A stretch of 64,000 bases of DNA from Acidobacteriaceae bacterium (GTDB taxonomy: Bacteria; Acidobacteriota; Terriglobia; Terriglobales; Acidobacteriaceae). Location of the stretch: positions 124,001 through 188,000 of the forward strand of contig JAPWKG010000008.1 in the NCBI GenBank assembly GCA_028283625.1, written 5' to 3'. The position numbers and the translations under genes were made by a program. Under the pieces are notes generated by a model. That model saw only the letters and a list, made by a program, of their open reading frames with translations. It was not told the origin of the DNA and ran no database searches. This document shows, one piece after another, positions 1 to 8,501 of this stretch (its first letter is position 1; every line of letters starts with the position of its first letter).

Positions 1-535
1 CGTCGAACCAGTTGCGCTCACGCGCCTGCTGCAGAAGTTGCCCCATGCGGAGCTGAAGCTCCAGCGGCACATTCGCACGAGTCCGCAAATAGGCTAGATC
101 TTCGCCTGGAAGAATACGTTCCAGCTCCTCCCAGGGAGGAAGCTGGCGTAGGTGCTGTCGCAGCGCATGGACGAATGCGATCTGATGATGGACCAGATCG
201 CGTATCAACGCATTTACCTCAGCCTGTTCTTCGGCTTTCGGCGACCGAATGATTGTGATGGCTTCGCGTGCCAGGGAGCGGGAGTTGTTCACGACCGAGC
301 CCCAGAGCTGGCGGCCCTCCCACCAGCGCCCATAGGCCGAGTTGTTACGGAAGCCTACGACGACACCAATGGCTGAGCCGTAAAGCCCGAGGGGAACATG
401 GGGAGAGCCGACCCACTCCCAGTACAGCAGCTTGAACGCCAGCACGATGGCGAAGTCCCACAGCAGAAGCAGAACAACAGGGAAGCCGACGTAGGCCACC
501 ATCCGTTTGAGCTGTGGGGTGCTGGGAACGATCAT
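1..535 (-). CDS. bestrophin-family anion channel (partial, C-terminus off the left edge)
   Basis: Only the first 178 residues are in the window; the gene runs off base 1. A hydrophobic segment at about residues 14-39 is followed by a second one and the motif FRNNSAYGRWWEGRQLWG, which is characteristic of bacterial bestrophin/UPF0187 (YneE-type) proteins. The family forms pentameric inner-membrane ion channels; plant and algal members conduct chloride or bicarbonate. The ATG overlaps the stop of the upstream beta-carbonic anhydrase gene (ATGA at 532-535), so the two are probably translationally coupled. Bicarbonate conductance is inferred from this pairing and not shown by the sequence. Confidence 0.85.
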   Translation of the reverse strand, partial: MIVPSTPQLKRMVAYVGFPVVLLLLWDFAIVLAFKLLYWEWVGSPHVPLGLYGSAIGVVVGFRNNSAYGRWWEGRQLWGSVVNNSRSLAREAITIIRSPKAEEQAEVNALIRDLVHHQIAFVHALRQHLRQLPPWEELERILPGEDLAYLRTRANVPLELQLRMGQLLQQARERNWFD

Positions 536-1167
536 GCAGGGGTGACCGCGGTGAAGGTCTCACCGTCCGTGGTGATGTGTACGACACCGGTGCCAAGTTC
601 ATAGACCCAGCCGGAGACGGTGAGCTCACCCTTGGCCATGGCGCCAGCCACGGAGGGGTGCGTCTTGAGGTGCTGGAGCTGGAGAAGGACGTTGCGCTCC
701 GTCAGGCGGTGGAGGAAGTGGCTGGGCTTCTCGTCCTTAGGGGAGAGCATCTTGGCTACTTCCGAGGCGGCATGCGCGTTGCGCAGCCAGCTCTTAACGG
801 TGGGCAGGCTGTCGAGCGACGAGGGGTTCTGCAGGGCCTTCATCGCACCGCAGTCCGAGTGACCGCAGATGACGATGTGTTGCACCTTCAGGGCGGAGAC
901 CGCGTACTCGATGACAGCGGAGACGCCGCCGAGCATTTCTCCGTAGCCGGGAACAAGATTGCCGACGTTGCGCGTGGTGAAGAGCTCGCCGGGCGCTGAG
1001 CTGGTCAGCGTTTCTACGTCGATACGGGAGTCGGCGCAGGCGATCATCAGCGTGTGGGGCTGCTGAGGGGTTGTAGCGGCCTGCTGGTACTTCTCAGCGT
1101 TTTCAAGGTAAACGCCGGACTGGAAGCGGCGAATGCCGTCCTTCAAACGATCAAGAACACTTTGCAT
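532..1167 (-). CDS. beta-carbonic anhydrase
   Basis: The 211-residue protein has the beta-class zinc site: CADSR at residues 44-48 (C44, D46, R48) and H103-x2-C106 in the stretch CGHSDCGAMK. It interconverts CO2 and bicarbonate in the cytoplasm; no signal peptide is present. Its length is normal for the family. The start codon shares one base with the stop of the upstream 116-aa gene (TGATG), and its own stop overlaps the bestrophin start, making a tightly coupled three-gene unit read leftward. The family call is secure; the physiological role together with the channel is inference. Confidence 0.95.
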   Translation of the reverse strand: MQSVLDRLKDGIRRFQSGVYLENAEKYQQAATTPQQPHTLMIACADSRIDVETLTSSAPGELFTTRNVGNLVPGYGEMLGGVSAVIEYAVSALKVQHIVICGHSDCGAMKALQNPSSLDSLPTVKSWLRNAHAASEVAKMLSPKDEKPSHFLHRLTERNVLLQLQHLKTHPSVAGAMAKGELTVSGWVYELGTGVVHITTDGETFTAVTPA

Positions 1168-1517
1168 CAGAAACCTTCTTTTTGTGAGTCACTTACTGAG
1201 TTGCAGGAGTCGACTGTGGGGATGCCTTCTGCGAGCAAAGTTGCCGCGATCCGCTCCCATTCCTGGTCGAGTGTGTTTCGGGAAGGTGATTTGCCGGCCT
1301 GACGGTACCAGTAACCGGCGTTCCAGTCGTCGCCTTCCTTGCGATGGAGGTAGGCATGGACCCAGGAGCCGCCGGGGGTGGCGATCTCCTGCGCGACGGC
1401 GTGGGATTGCTCCCAGTTGCCCTGGGCGTCGTGCCAGAGGGCGAGCAGAAGGGGAGGAAGCGAGGCGGCCTGAGCGGCGGTCAGGCCACGGAGCTGGCTG
1501 GGGGAGGTGGGGTTCAT
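1167..1517 (-). CDS. conserved hypothetical protein, first gene of the carbonic anhydrase operon
   Basis: A 116-residue soluble protein without signal peptide or membrane segment. I recognise the general type (short bacterial proteins with a central VHAYLHRKEGD and a following YWYRQAGK stretch) but know no function for it. The helical, aromatic-rich pattern is reminiscent of a single TPR/Sel1-like unit, which is a weak suggestion only. Its stop overlaps the carbonic anhydrase start by one base, so the two are likely co-translated. The ribosome binding site ahead of the ATG is poor. Confidence 0.75.
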   Translation of the reverse strand: MNPTSPSQLRGLTAAQAASLPPLLLALWHDAQGNWEQSHAVAQEIATPGGSWVHAYLHRKEGDDWNAGYWYRQAGKSPSRNTLDQEWERIAATLLAEGIPTVDSCNSVSDSQKEGF

Positions 1518-1531
1518 GGGCTCTGTTCAGC

Positions 1532-1921
1532 TTAGAAGATCTTCTTGACACCTTTTCCTATGCCGCGGCCGGCACCCTTGGCCATTTTGCCGGTCCCTTT
1601 CACCGCGCCGACACCGATATCCTTGCCGCCGACGGCAGCGCCTTTGCCGACGGACTCTGCGCCGGAGACGGGGTGAAGCGTAACGACGTCGACGGCTCCT
1701 TTTCCGGTGCCTTCGGCGATTTTTCCTGCTCCTTTTCCGGTGCCTTTGCCGATGTCCCCGGCCCCGGAGCCGACGTCTCCGCCCGGGCTGCGGCCGGTGC
1801 CGGTCTCGGGGGCCTGCCCGGCCTGGGGCGCGGGGGGAGTGCTCTGCTGCTGGGCGTGGAGGGAGGGGATACCGAGCAGGGTGAAGACGGCAAGGGGGAG
1901 AAGGGTGAGGGTGAAGCGCAT
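1532..1921 (-). CDS. secreted glycine/lysine-rich repeat protein
   Basis: A 129-residue protein with a clear signal peptide (about residues 1-23, ending LHAQQQ). The mature part is low-complexity, with repeated units of the form GKGTGKGAGKIAEG and KGTGKMAKGAGRGIGKG, ending in KKVFK-like basic residues (VKKIF). Gly and small residues alternate with Lys and occasional Ile/Met/Val, so segments could form short amphipathic helices. An AGGAGG ribosome binding site lies nine bases before the ATG. No domain is recognised. It lies close to the preceding carbonic anhydrase operon but with a 14-bp gap and its own binding site. Confidence 0.7.
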   Translation of the reverse strand: MRFTLTLLPLAVFTLLGIPSLHAQQQSTPPAPQAGQAPETGTGRSPGGDVGSGAGDIGKGTGKGAGKIAEGTGKGAVDVVTLHPVSGAESVGKGAAVGGKDIGVGAVKGTGKMAKGAGRGIGKGVKKIF

Positions 1922-1942
1922 GGCGGATGGCCTCCTGTGGGG

Positions 1943-2485
1943 TTAGATGCCGGCGGTGGGGAGGAGGTGGGCGGGCTGAGGGGGCGGTGCGGTCTGGTTG
2001 AGGTAGGTGCGGAAGTGGCGGATGTCGGCCTCGTCGAGGTGGTCGGGGTCTACGTCGGGGGCGAGGGTGTGGCCGTCGGGGGTGGTGACGGTGTCGACGA
2101 CGAGCCTGTCGGCGTTGGCGGGTTGGAGATGGGCGGCGTTGGCGCTGGCGACCTGGAGGCCGTAGAGGATGGCGGAGGCGCGGCGCGGGTCGATGCGTTT
2201 GGCGCCGAGGGCGGTGACGAGCATGGAGAGGGCGAGCTGGATGGCTTCGCGGTCCTCGAGCGGAGGGAGTTCGAGGGTGAGTTCCGGCTCGGGCTGGGTG
2301 AGGAGCTGAGGTTCGGAGCCGTTGAGCGGGGTGAGAACGGCTTGCTCGCGGGCGGTTCGGCGAGCGATCTGTCCGTGGCGGCTGTTGAGGTGAGAGTGGA
2401 AGAAGCAGAAGCCTTCGTCGCGCATGGCGAAGGCGCAGCAGCGTTCGCCGTTGGTGCGGACGTGGCGGCAGTAAACGGTTTTCAT
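1943..2485 (-). CDS. hypothetical protein with N-terminal Cys/His (putative zinc-binding) motif
   Basis: A 180-residue protein. The N-terminus holds C6, C16, C17, C27 and H30 (CCAFAMRDEGFCFFH), resembling the short C-x(n)-C-x(n)-C-x2-H metal-binding motifs seen at the start of many phage and bacterial small proteins. The middle (about 76-115) looks helical and the C-terminus is Pro-rich. I associate similar proteins with Acidobacteria, where several paralogues per genome occur, but know no function. Start supported by AAAGGAATCC upstream of the ATG. Confidence 0.7.
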   Translation of the reverse strand: MKTVYCRHVRTNGERCCAFAMRDEGFCFFHSHLNSRHGQIARRTAREQAVLTPLNGSEPQLLTQPEPELTLELPPLEDREAIQLALSMLVTALGAKRIDPRRASAILYGLQVASANAAHLQPANADRLVVDTVTTPDGHTLAPDVDPDHLDEADIRHFRTYLNQTAPPPQPAHLLPTAGI

Positions 2486-2617
2486 GTTGGATTCCTTTCG
2501 GGCAGGGGATCCCCCTCCCCCATTGCCTGGTTGATTGCCTGCCTGGATTTTGTTGATTCGGCGAGGGGTAGGAGGGTGATTGCCTGCTCGACAGACAGTG
2601 TCGGCGGCAAAGAGAAA

Positions 2618-2648
2618 GGGCCGCGAGTTTTGGCTCGCGGCCCTTTTT
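2618..2648. terminator. rho-independent terminator hairpin
   Basis: Ten-bp perfect stem GGGCCGCGAG (2618-2627) / CTCGCGGCCC (2634-2643) with a six-base loop, followed by TTTTT on the plus strand; on the minus strand the stem is followed by TTTCTCTTT. It separates the AT-richer segment on the right from the leftward genes below 2485. Confidence 0.7.
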
Positions 2649-2808
2649 GTGTCCCTATTTCTATTTTATAGAGTGGAGGGTAAAACTGCGCAAAGTTTTT
2701 GGAGCGCTATTTATTTTGTTTTGTGGTGGTTAGGGGGTTTCAAGAGGGTTGGGGCTTGACAGGATTTCTGGTGGTGGAGTTGTGAGATGATGCGCGGTTG
2801 GAAAGTTG

Positions 2809-2843
2809 CCCGAGGGCCGCTAAATGTTAGTTCAGCCCTCGGG
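2809..2843 (-). terminator. hairpin downstream of the 112-aa coiled-coil gene
   Basis: Nine-bp stem CCCGAGGGC (2809-2817) / GCCCTCGGG (2835-2843), located nine bases after the TAG stop at 2852-2854. The trailing sequence on the minus strand (CAACTTTCC) is only weakly T-rich. Confidence 0.5.
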
Positions 2844-2851
2844 TGAGCTGG

Positions 2852-3190
2852 CTAAAGAAGATGAGGAGCCAACGTCGAGAGTTCTCGCCGTAGTTCTGCG
2901 AGTTCCGGTTCAAGCCTGTTCTTTTCCTCAAATGCCTCGGCGAGTTCGGCATAACTGAGAAGATGCGGCAAATCCTGAACCGAACCCTGATTCCCGTAAT
3001 GTCCAGCTGCCTGCGAGTTGAACGTGCCATTGATGTATTTCAGGAAGTTGTTCTGCATAACAAGGCTCGCGTACGAGTATGCGCGTTGCGCCTTCTGCAA
3101 GCGCGCCGTTACATTCGTAAGCCGTCCCTTGACGTCGCTGTACACCTCGACCAACTTACCGATTTTCAGTTGCTTTTCATGTTCACTCAT
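2852..3190 (-). CDS. hypothetical charged, probably coiled-coil protein
   Basis: A 112-residue soluble protein starting MSEHEKQLKIGKLVEV. The ATG at 3190 is preceded by AAAGGGA; a longer reading to 3355 would run through the hairpin at 3214-3242 and lacks a binding site, so the short form is preferred. Residues 1-45 and 80-112 are heptad-like and rich in Leu, Glu, Lys and Arg (EEKNRLEPELAELRRELS). No family recognised. It is the last gene of an AT-richer leftward group with an XRE regulator and an ImmA-type protease. Confidence 0.65.
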   Translation of the reverse strand: MSEHEKQLKIGKLVEVYSDVKGRLTNVTARLQKAQRAYSYASLVMQNNFLKYINGTFNSQAAGHYGNQGSVQDLPHLLSYAELAEAFEEKNRLEPELAELRRELSTLAPHLL

Positions 3191-3213
3191 GAAGATCCCT
3201 TTCTGATTGCTAG

Positions 3214-3242
3214 AAGGCACCGGAGATAATCTCCGGTGCCTT
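3214..3242 (-). terminator. near-perfect hairpin between the two small genes
   Basis: Fourteen-bp arms AAGGCACCGGAGAT / ATCTCCGGTGCCTT separated by one base, starting four bases after the TAA of the 51-aa gene. A long perfect stem in this position suggests termination, attenuation or RNA processing between the 51-aa and 112-aa genes. There is no T run on either strand. Confidence 0.55.
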
Positions 3243-3246
3243 GGAT

Positions 3247-3402
3247 TTAGCGCTTCTTCATGCGGACGAGAAAGAAGAAGCACTGCTTTCCGTGTTCGCT
3301 TGCGCGGATGATCTTCTTTGAGCGCCAGTGCGTGAAGTACGCGGTGGCAACCCACTTGAACCCGGCCGGTGCCGGGAACGGTGGTGCGGCTGCTTGGGAC
3401 AT
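3247..3402 (-). CDS. small basic hypothetical protein, 51 aa
   Basis: An open frame of 52 codons with an ATG at 3402 and a GAGGAAGGGA ribosome binding site six bases upstream, the best such site in this segment. The product starts MSQAAAPPFPAPAGFKW and ends QCFFFLVRMKKR, with a basic central part (HWRSKKIIRASEHGKQ). The aromatic/basic pattern is reminiscent of small DNA- or RNA-associated proteins carried on plasmids and phages, but I cannot name a family. It is followed immediately by a perfect hairpin. Confidence 0.6.
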   Translation of the reverse strand: MSQAAAPPFPAPAGFKWVATAYFTHWRSKKIIRASEHGKQCFFFLVRMKKR

Positions 3403-3585
3403 AAAAGTCCCTTCCTCGACGATGTGGAGTCGATGCCAGCCCTTCCTACTCGTTTAGCGGGGTATTGCCTTTTCCACTTGCTCGAAGTAAGCTTGTGGCG
3501 CAGTCTGCAACACCGCAGTAGCCGAAAGGCGAATTGCTACCTGAGGCCCTGGACCGTGAATCCGGGGCTTCAGCGCGTCAGCACA

Positions 3586-4212
3586 TCAAAGCAGTTCTGA
3601 CCTCCTCTGATTGAAGAGTTGAATGCGGTAGAAGGCGGCTTCTTGCGAAACTTGATACTTCGCAGAGACTTGCGATGGTGAAAGAAATCCGCACTTCGCC
3701 TCTATAGCAGCCAAGCCCTGAGCGGGCATTAATAGCGCACTAGCAAATGCGTTGGCTTGCCATTCAGTGTCCTGATAAACCGGGTGATGCTGTTGAGCAC
3801 GGTGAAACGCCAACTGCTGCTTTGTGGGAAGCTTCGCGATTCTCATCAACTGATCCGTGTGAAGGCAGCAGTGGCCAAGTTCGTGAGCCAGGAAGTAGGT
3901 TCCGCGCGGATGACCAGAGGAAAGCCATTCGTACGTTTCGACCGCCGCGAAAACTTCAATGCGTTTCTGAGTTTTGTCGAACTGCGTGTAACCCTCGCTA
4001 TCCTCTGTCTCGACGACGCTCGACCATAGCGGGATTGCTGAACCGTCACCGGCGGTTACCGAAATCTCCGCGAGATCTTCGAACACTTCAAGGGCGTTGA
4101 GCGGCTGAAGTAAATCGAGCTGCATGAGTTGGCGAAGGTGACGCGCGTTCTTCTCCAGACCTGCATGACTGCACTTGCGATCAGCTTTGACACCGGTGAC
4201 GGGCTTATTCAT
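3586..4212 (-). CDS. ImmA/IrrE-type metallopeptidase
   Basis: A 208-residue protein with HELGH at residues 110-114 and a downstream acidic residue in DTEWQANAFASALLMP (E150), the zinc-peptidase signature of the ImmA/IrrE (COG2856) family. Family members cleave partner XRE-type repressors in mobile elements or act in stress responses. The ATG at 4212 lies inside the last codons of the XRE gene (8-base overlap) and is preceded by GAGGAA, so the two are co-translated. The obvious candidate substrate is that XRE protein; this is inference from the family. Confidence 0.85.
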   Translation of the reverse strand: MNKPVTGVKADRKCSHAGLEKNARHLRQLMQLDLLQPLNALEVFEDLAEISVTAGDGSAIPLWSSVVETEDSEGYTQFDKTQKRIEVFAAVETYEWLSSGHPRGTYFLAHELGHCCLHTDQLMRIAKLPTKQQLAFHRAQQHHPVYQDTEWQANAFASALLMPAQGLAAIEAKCGFLSPSQVSAKYQVSQEAAFYRIQLFNQRRSELL

Positions 4213-4570
4213 TTTTAGGTTCCTCGTCGAGGACTTCCTTGATGCGTTGAAGTTGCTTGTCAGTAACGCCGCCACGCTGAAGACCGGCCACTAGTCCGCT
4301 GACGACATCGGTAGCAAGACCTCTGGCAGCCGGTATGTGGTATTCGATGATTCCTCGCTGCTGGTCGGCTTGTTCAATCAAGGGGACAGGATTTACCTCC
4401 AAGGCTGAAGCGATCTTTAGAATCTTGTCTGTGCTGAGAGGATTCTTGCTACCTCGTTCAACTTCGGACAAGTAAACGATCGACACACCTGCCGCTTCTG
4501 CCATTTCGCTGAGTGTCTTATTTGCTGAACGACGGGTTCTGCGAAGCATTGCCCCAAACGAATCAGCCAT
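4205..4570 (-). CDS. XRE-family HTH transcriptional regulator
   Basis: A 121-residue protein. Residues 1-62 form a Cro/C1-type helix-turn-helix (LSEMAEAAGVSIVYLSEVER). The C-terminal half (GIIEYHIPAARGLATDVV onward) is helical and charged. The ATG at 4570 has AAGGAGA five bases upstream; the frame is open to 4630 but that extension crosses the probable operator. The downstream overlapping gene encodes an ImmA-type protease. Pairing of a small XRE regulator with ImmA is typical of integrative elements and phage-like modules, but no integrase is nearby. Confidence 0.85.
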   Translation of the reverse strand: MADSFGAMLRRTRRSANKTLSEMAEAAGVSIVYLSEVERGSKNPLSTDKILKIASALEVNPVPLIEQADQQRGIIEYHIPAARGLATDVVSGLVAGLQRGGVTDKQLQRIKEVLDEEPKNE

Positions 4571-4598
4571 ATCGTCTCCTTCCGTTTTCCGAGATAGA

Positions 4599-4624
4599 AT
4601 TATTAAGCCATAGGCTAATAAATT
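4599..4624. promoter_or_regulatory. AT-rich palindrome, likely operator of the XRE/ImmA genes
   Basis: TTATTAAGCC-ATA-GGCTAATAA is an almost perfect inverted repeat centred near 4611, about 40 bases upstream of the XRE start codon. Its position and dyad symmetry fit autoregulation by the XRE protein. Confidence 0.5.
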
Positions 4625-4651
4625 ATGCAAATGGATAAATTGATGTCCCTT

Positions 4652-4679
4652 AAAAGCCCCGCCTTTAGGCGGGGCTTTT
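4652..4679. terminator. bidirectional terminator after nrdJ
   Basis: Twelve-bp perfect stem AAAAGCCCCGCC / GGCGGGGCTTTT with a TTTA loop; A/T tails on both sides allow it to work in both directions. It lies 21 bases after the nrdJ stop and ahead of the XRE promoter region. Confidence 0.85.
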
Positions 4680-4700
4680 GTGTTGCGTGGGTGTTTGGGT

Positions 4701-7946
<3,246 letters not shown>

Positions 7947-8072
7947 AGTAGGCAGGACCTCGGTGTTTTGGAAGTCGACCGGGCGGTGCCCGGGTCAATC
8001 AGGGGAAACGGATGCTTGACGGAGCTTTGAGAACAACAGGCCCGGATAAGGCGCGGGAAGTGGTTCAAGCCA

Positions 8073-8096
8073 GCAGAAATATCGTCTGCCGATATT
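8073..8096 (-). promoter_or_regulatory. interleaved complementary segments in the nrdJ leader
   Basis: On the plus strand the order is GCAGA, AATATCG, TCTGC, CGATATT: two stems whose arms interleave. In the nrdJ transcript the 7-bp stem and the 5-bp stem are either mutually exclusive or form a compact pseudoknot. No known riboswitch class is recognised. Confidence 0.35.
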
Positions 8097-8148
8097 CGTC
8101 GACGGTATGGCCTTTAGCGTCTCTTCGCCAATACCTGCGGTGAAGTTG

Positions 8149-8177
8149 AAGGTACGCCGTATGTGGGGGGCGGTCAA
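8149..8177 (-). promoter_or_regulatory. sigma-70-like promoter of nrdJ
   Basis: On the minus strand TTGACC (8177-8172), a 17-base spacer and TACCTT (8154-8149). It predicts a leader of about 195 nt before the nrdJ ATG at 7946. Confidence 0.5.
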
Positions 8178-8185
8178 GCCCTAAA

Positions 8186-8201
8186 CAACTAGATGTAGTG
8201 G
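8186..8201 (-). promoter_or_regulatory. candidate NrdR box upstream of nrdJ
   Basis: CCACTACATCTAGTTG on the minus strand has the CTA-N4-TAG dyad of the NrdR consensus (ACACTATATATAGTGT as I recall it) and sits just upstream of the -35 element. A less similar dyad, CCCCACGTCTGGGG, is centred 33 bases further upstream; NrdR boxes usually occur in pairs about three helical turns apart. Confidence 0.45.
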
Positions 8202-8275
8202 TTCCTGCATGGATACTCCCCCCAGACGTGGGGTTTCGCGCCCTGACGTTTGTATTTCTTAGGGTTTTTCTGTGG

Positions 8276-8310
8276 AAAGCCCGGTAAGCATGCTTGTTTG
8301 CCGGGTTTTT
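8276..8310 (+). terminator. hairpin with T run on the plus strand
   Basis: CCCGG (8280-8284) pairs with CCGGG (8301-8305) around an inner AAGCATGCTT palindrome, followed by TTTTT. The T run is on the plus strand although no plus-strand gene lies upstream, so it is either a back-up terminator for the leftward peptidase gene or ends an unannotated transcript. Confidence 0.4.
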
Positions 8311-8440
8311 CTCGGGGCAGTTGTGCCGGAACTTTTTTAGGGTAGTTGGGGCGAGGGCCGGATGCAAGCCACAAGAATTGTGCAAACGACGGTTTCCGGC
8401 CAGAAAGCCGTGGAAAACGCGGACGCAAGATGTTGGGGCT

Positions 8441-8489
8441 AAACGTAGCGCGGCCCGCACCGGGTGGGGGTGCGGGCCGCGCTACGTTT
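8441..8489 (-). terminator. 20-bp perfect hairpin downstream of the S53 peptidase gene
   Basis: Arms 8441-8460 and 8470-8489 are exact reverse complements (AAACGTAGCGCGGCCCGCAC and its complement) with a nine-base loop. It begins 12 bases after the peptidase stop. The exit side ends in GTTT only, so it may act as a 3' stabiliser as much as a terminator. Confidence 0.6.
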
Positions 8490-8501
8490 GCAGTGGCGCC
8501 G

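Larger units (their letters stand above)
2486..2851. other. intergenic region, 366 bp
   Basis: No convincing gene. It contains a strong G+C hairpin with a T run (2618-2648) and a second hairpin just after the stop of the leftward gene at 2852 (2809-2843). A TTGACA hexamer on the plus strand near 2756 has no good partner -10 box or downstream plus-strand gene. Composition becomes visibly more AT-rich from about 2650 rightward, marking the start of a different-looking segment. Confidence 0.5.
7947..8501. other. intergenic region, 555 bp, between the S53 peptidase and nrdJ
   Basis: No convincing gene. It holds, from right to left, a 20-bp perfect hairpin terminating the peptidase gene, a second hairpin with a T run on the plus strand, a NrdR-like box, a sigma-70-like promoter and a leader of about 195 nt for nrdJ with interleaved complementary segments. 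Short frames in this stretch have no ribosome binding site or recognisable product. Confidence 0.5.

Noticed and set aside
1133-2671. 512-codon plus-strand frame across the small leftward genes
   Set aside because: It crosses five supported leftward features including a terminator and has no recognisable domain.
3328-3600. 90-codon plus-strand frame in the XRE/ImmA islet
   Set aside because: Overlaps the well-supported 51-aa gene on the other strand and lacks a start signal.
7947-8145. Cobalamin riboswitch in the nrdJ leader
   Set aside because: No B12-box-like segment or matching layout could be recognised; only unassigned stems are seen.
8189-8428. 79-codon minus-strand frame in the nrdJ/S53 intergenic region
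   Set aside because: It overlaps two hairpins and the NrdR-like box, has no ribosome binding site and a Lys/Pro-rich non-descript product.
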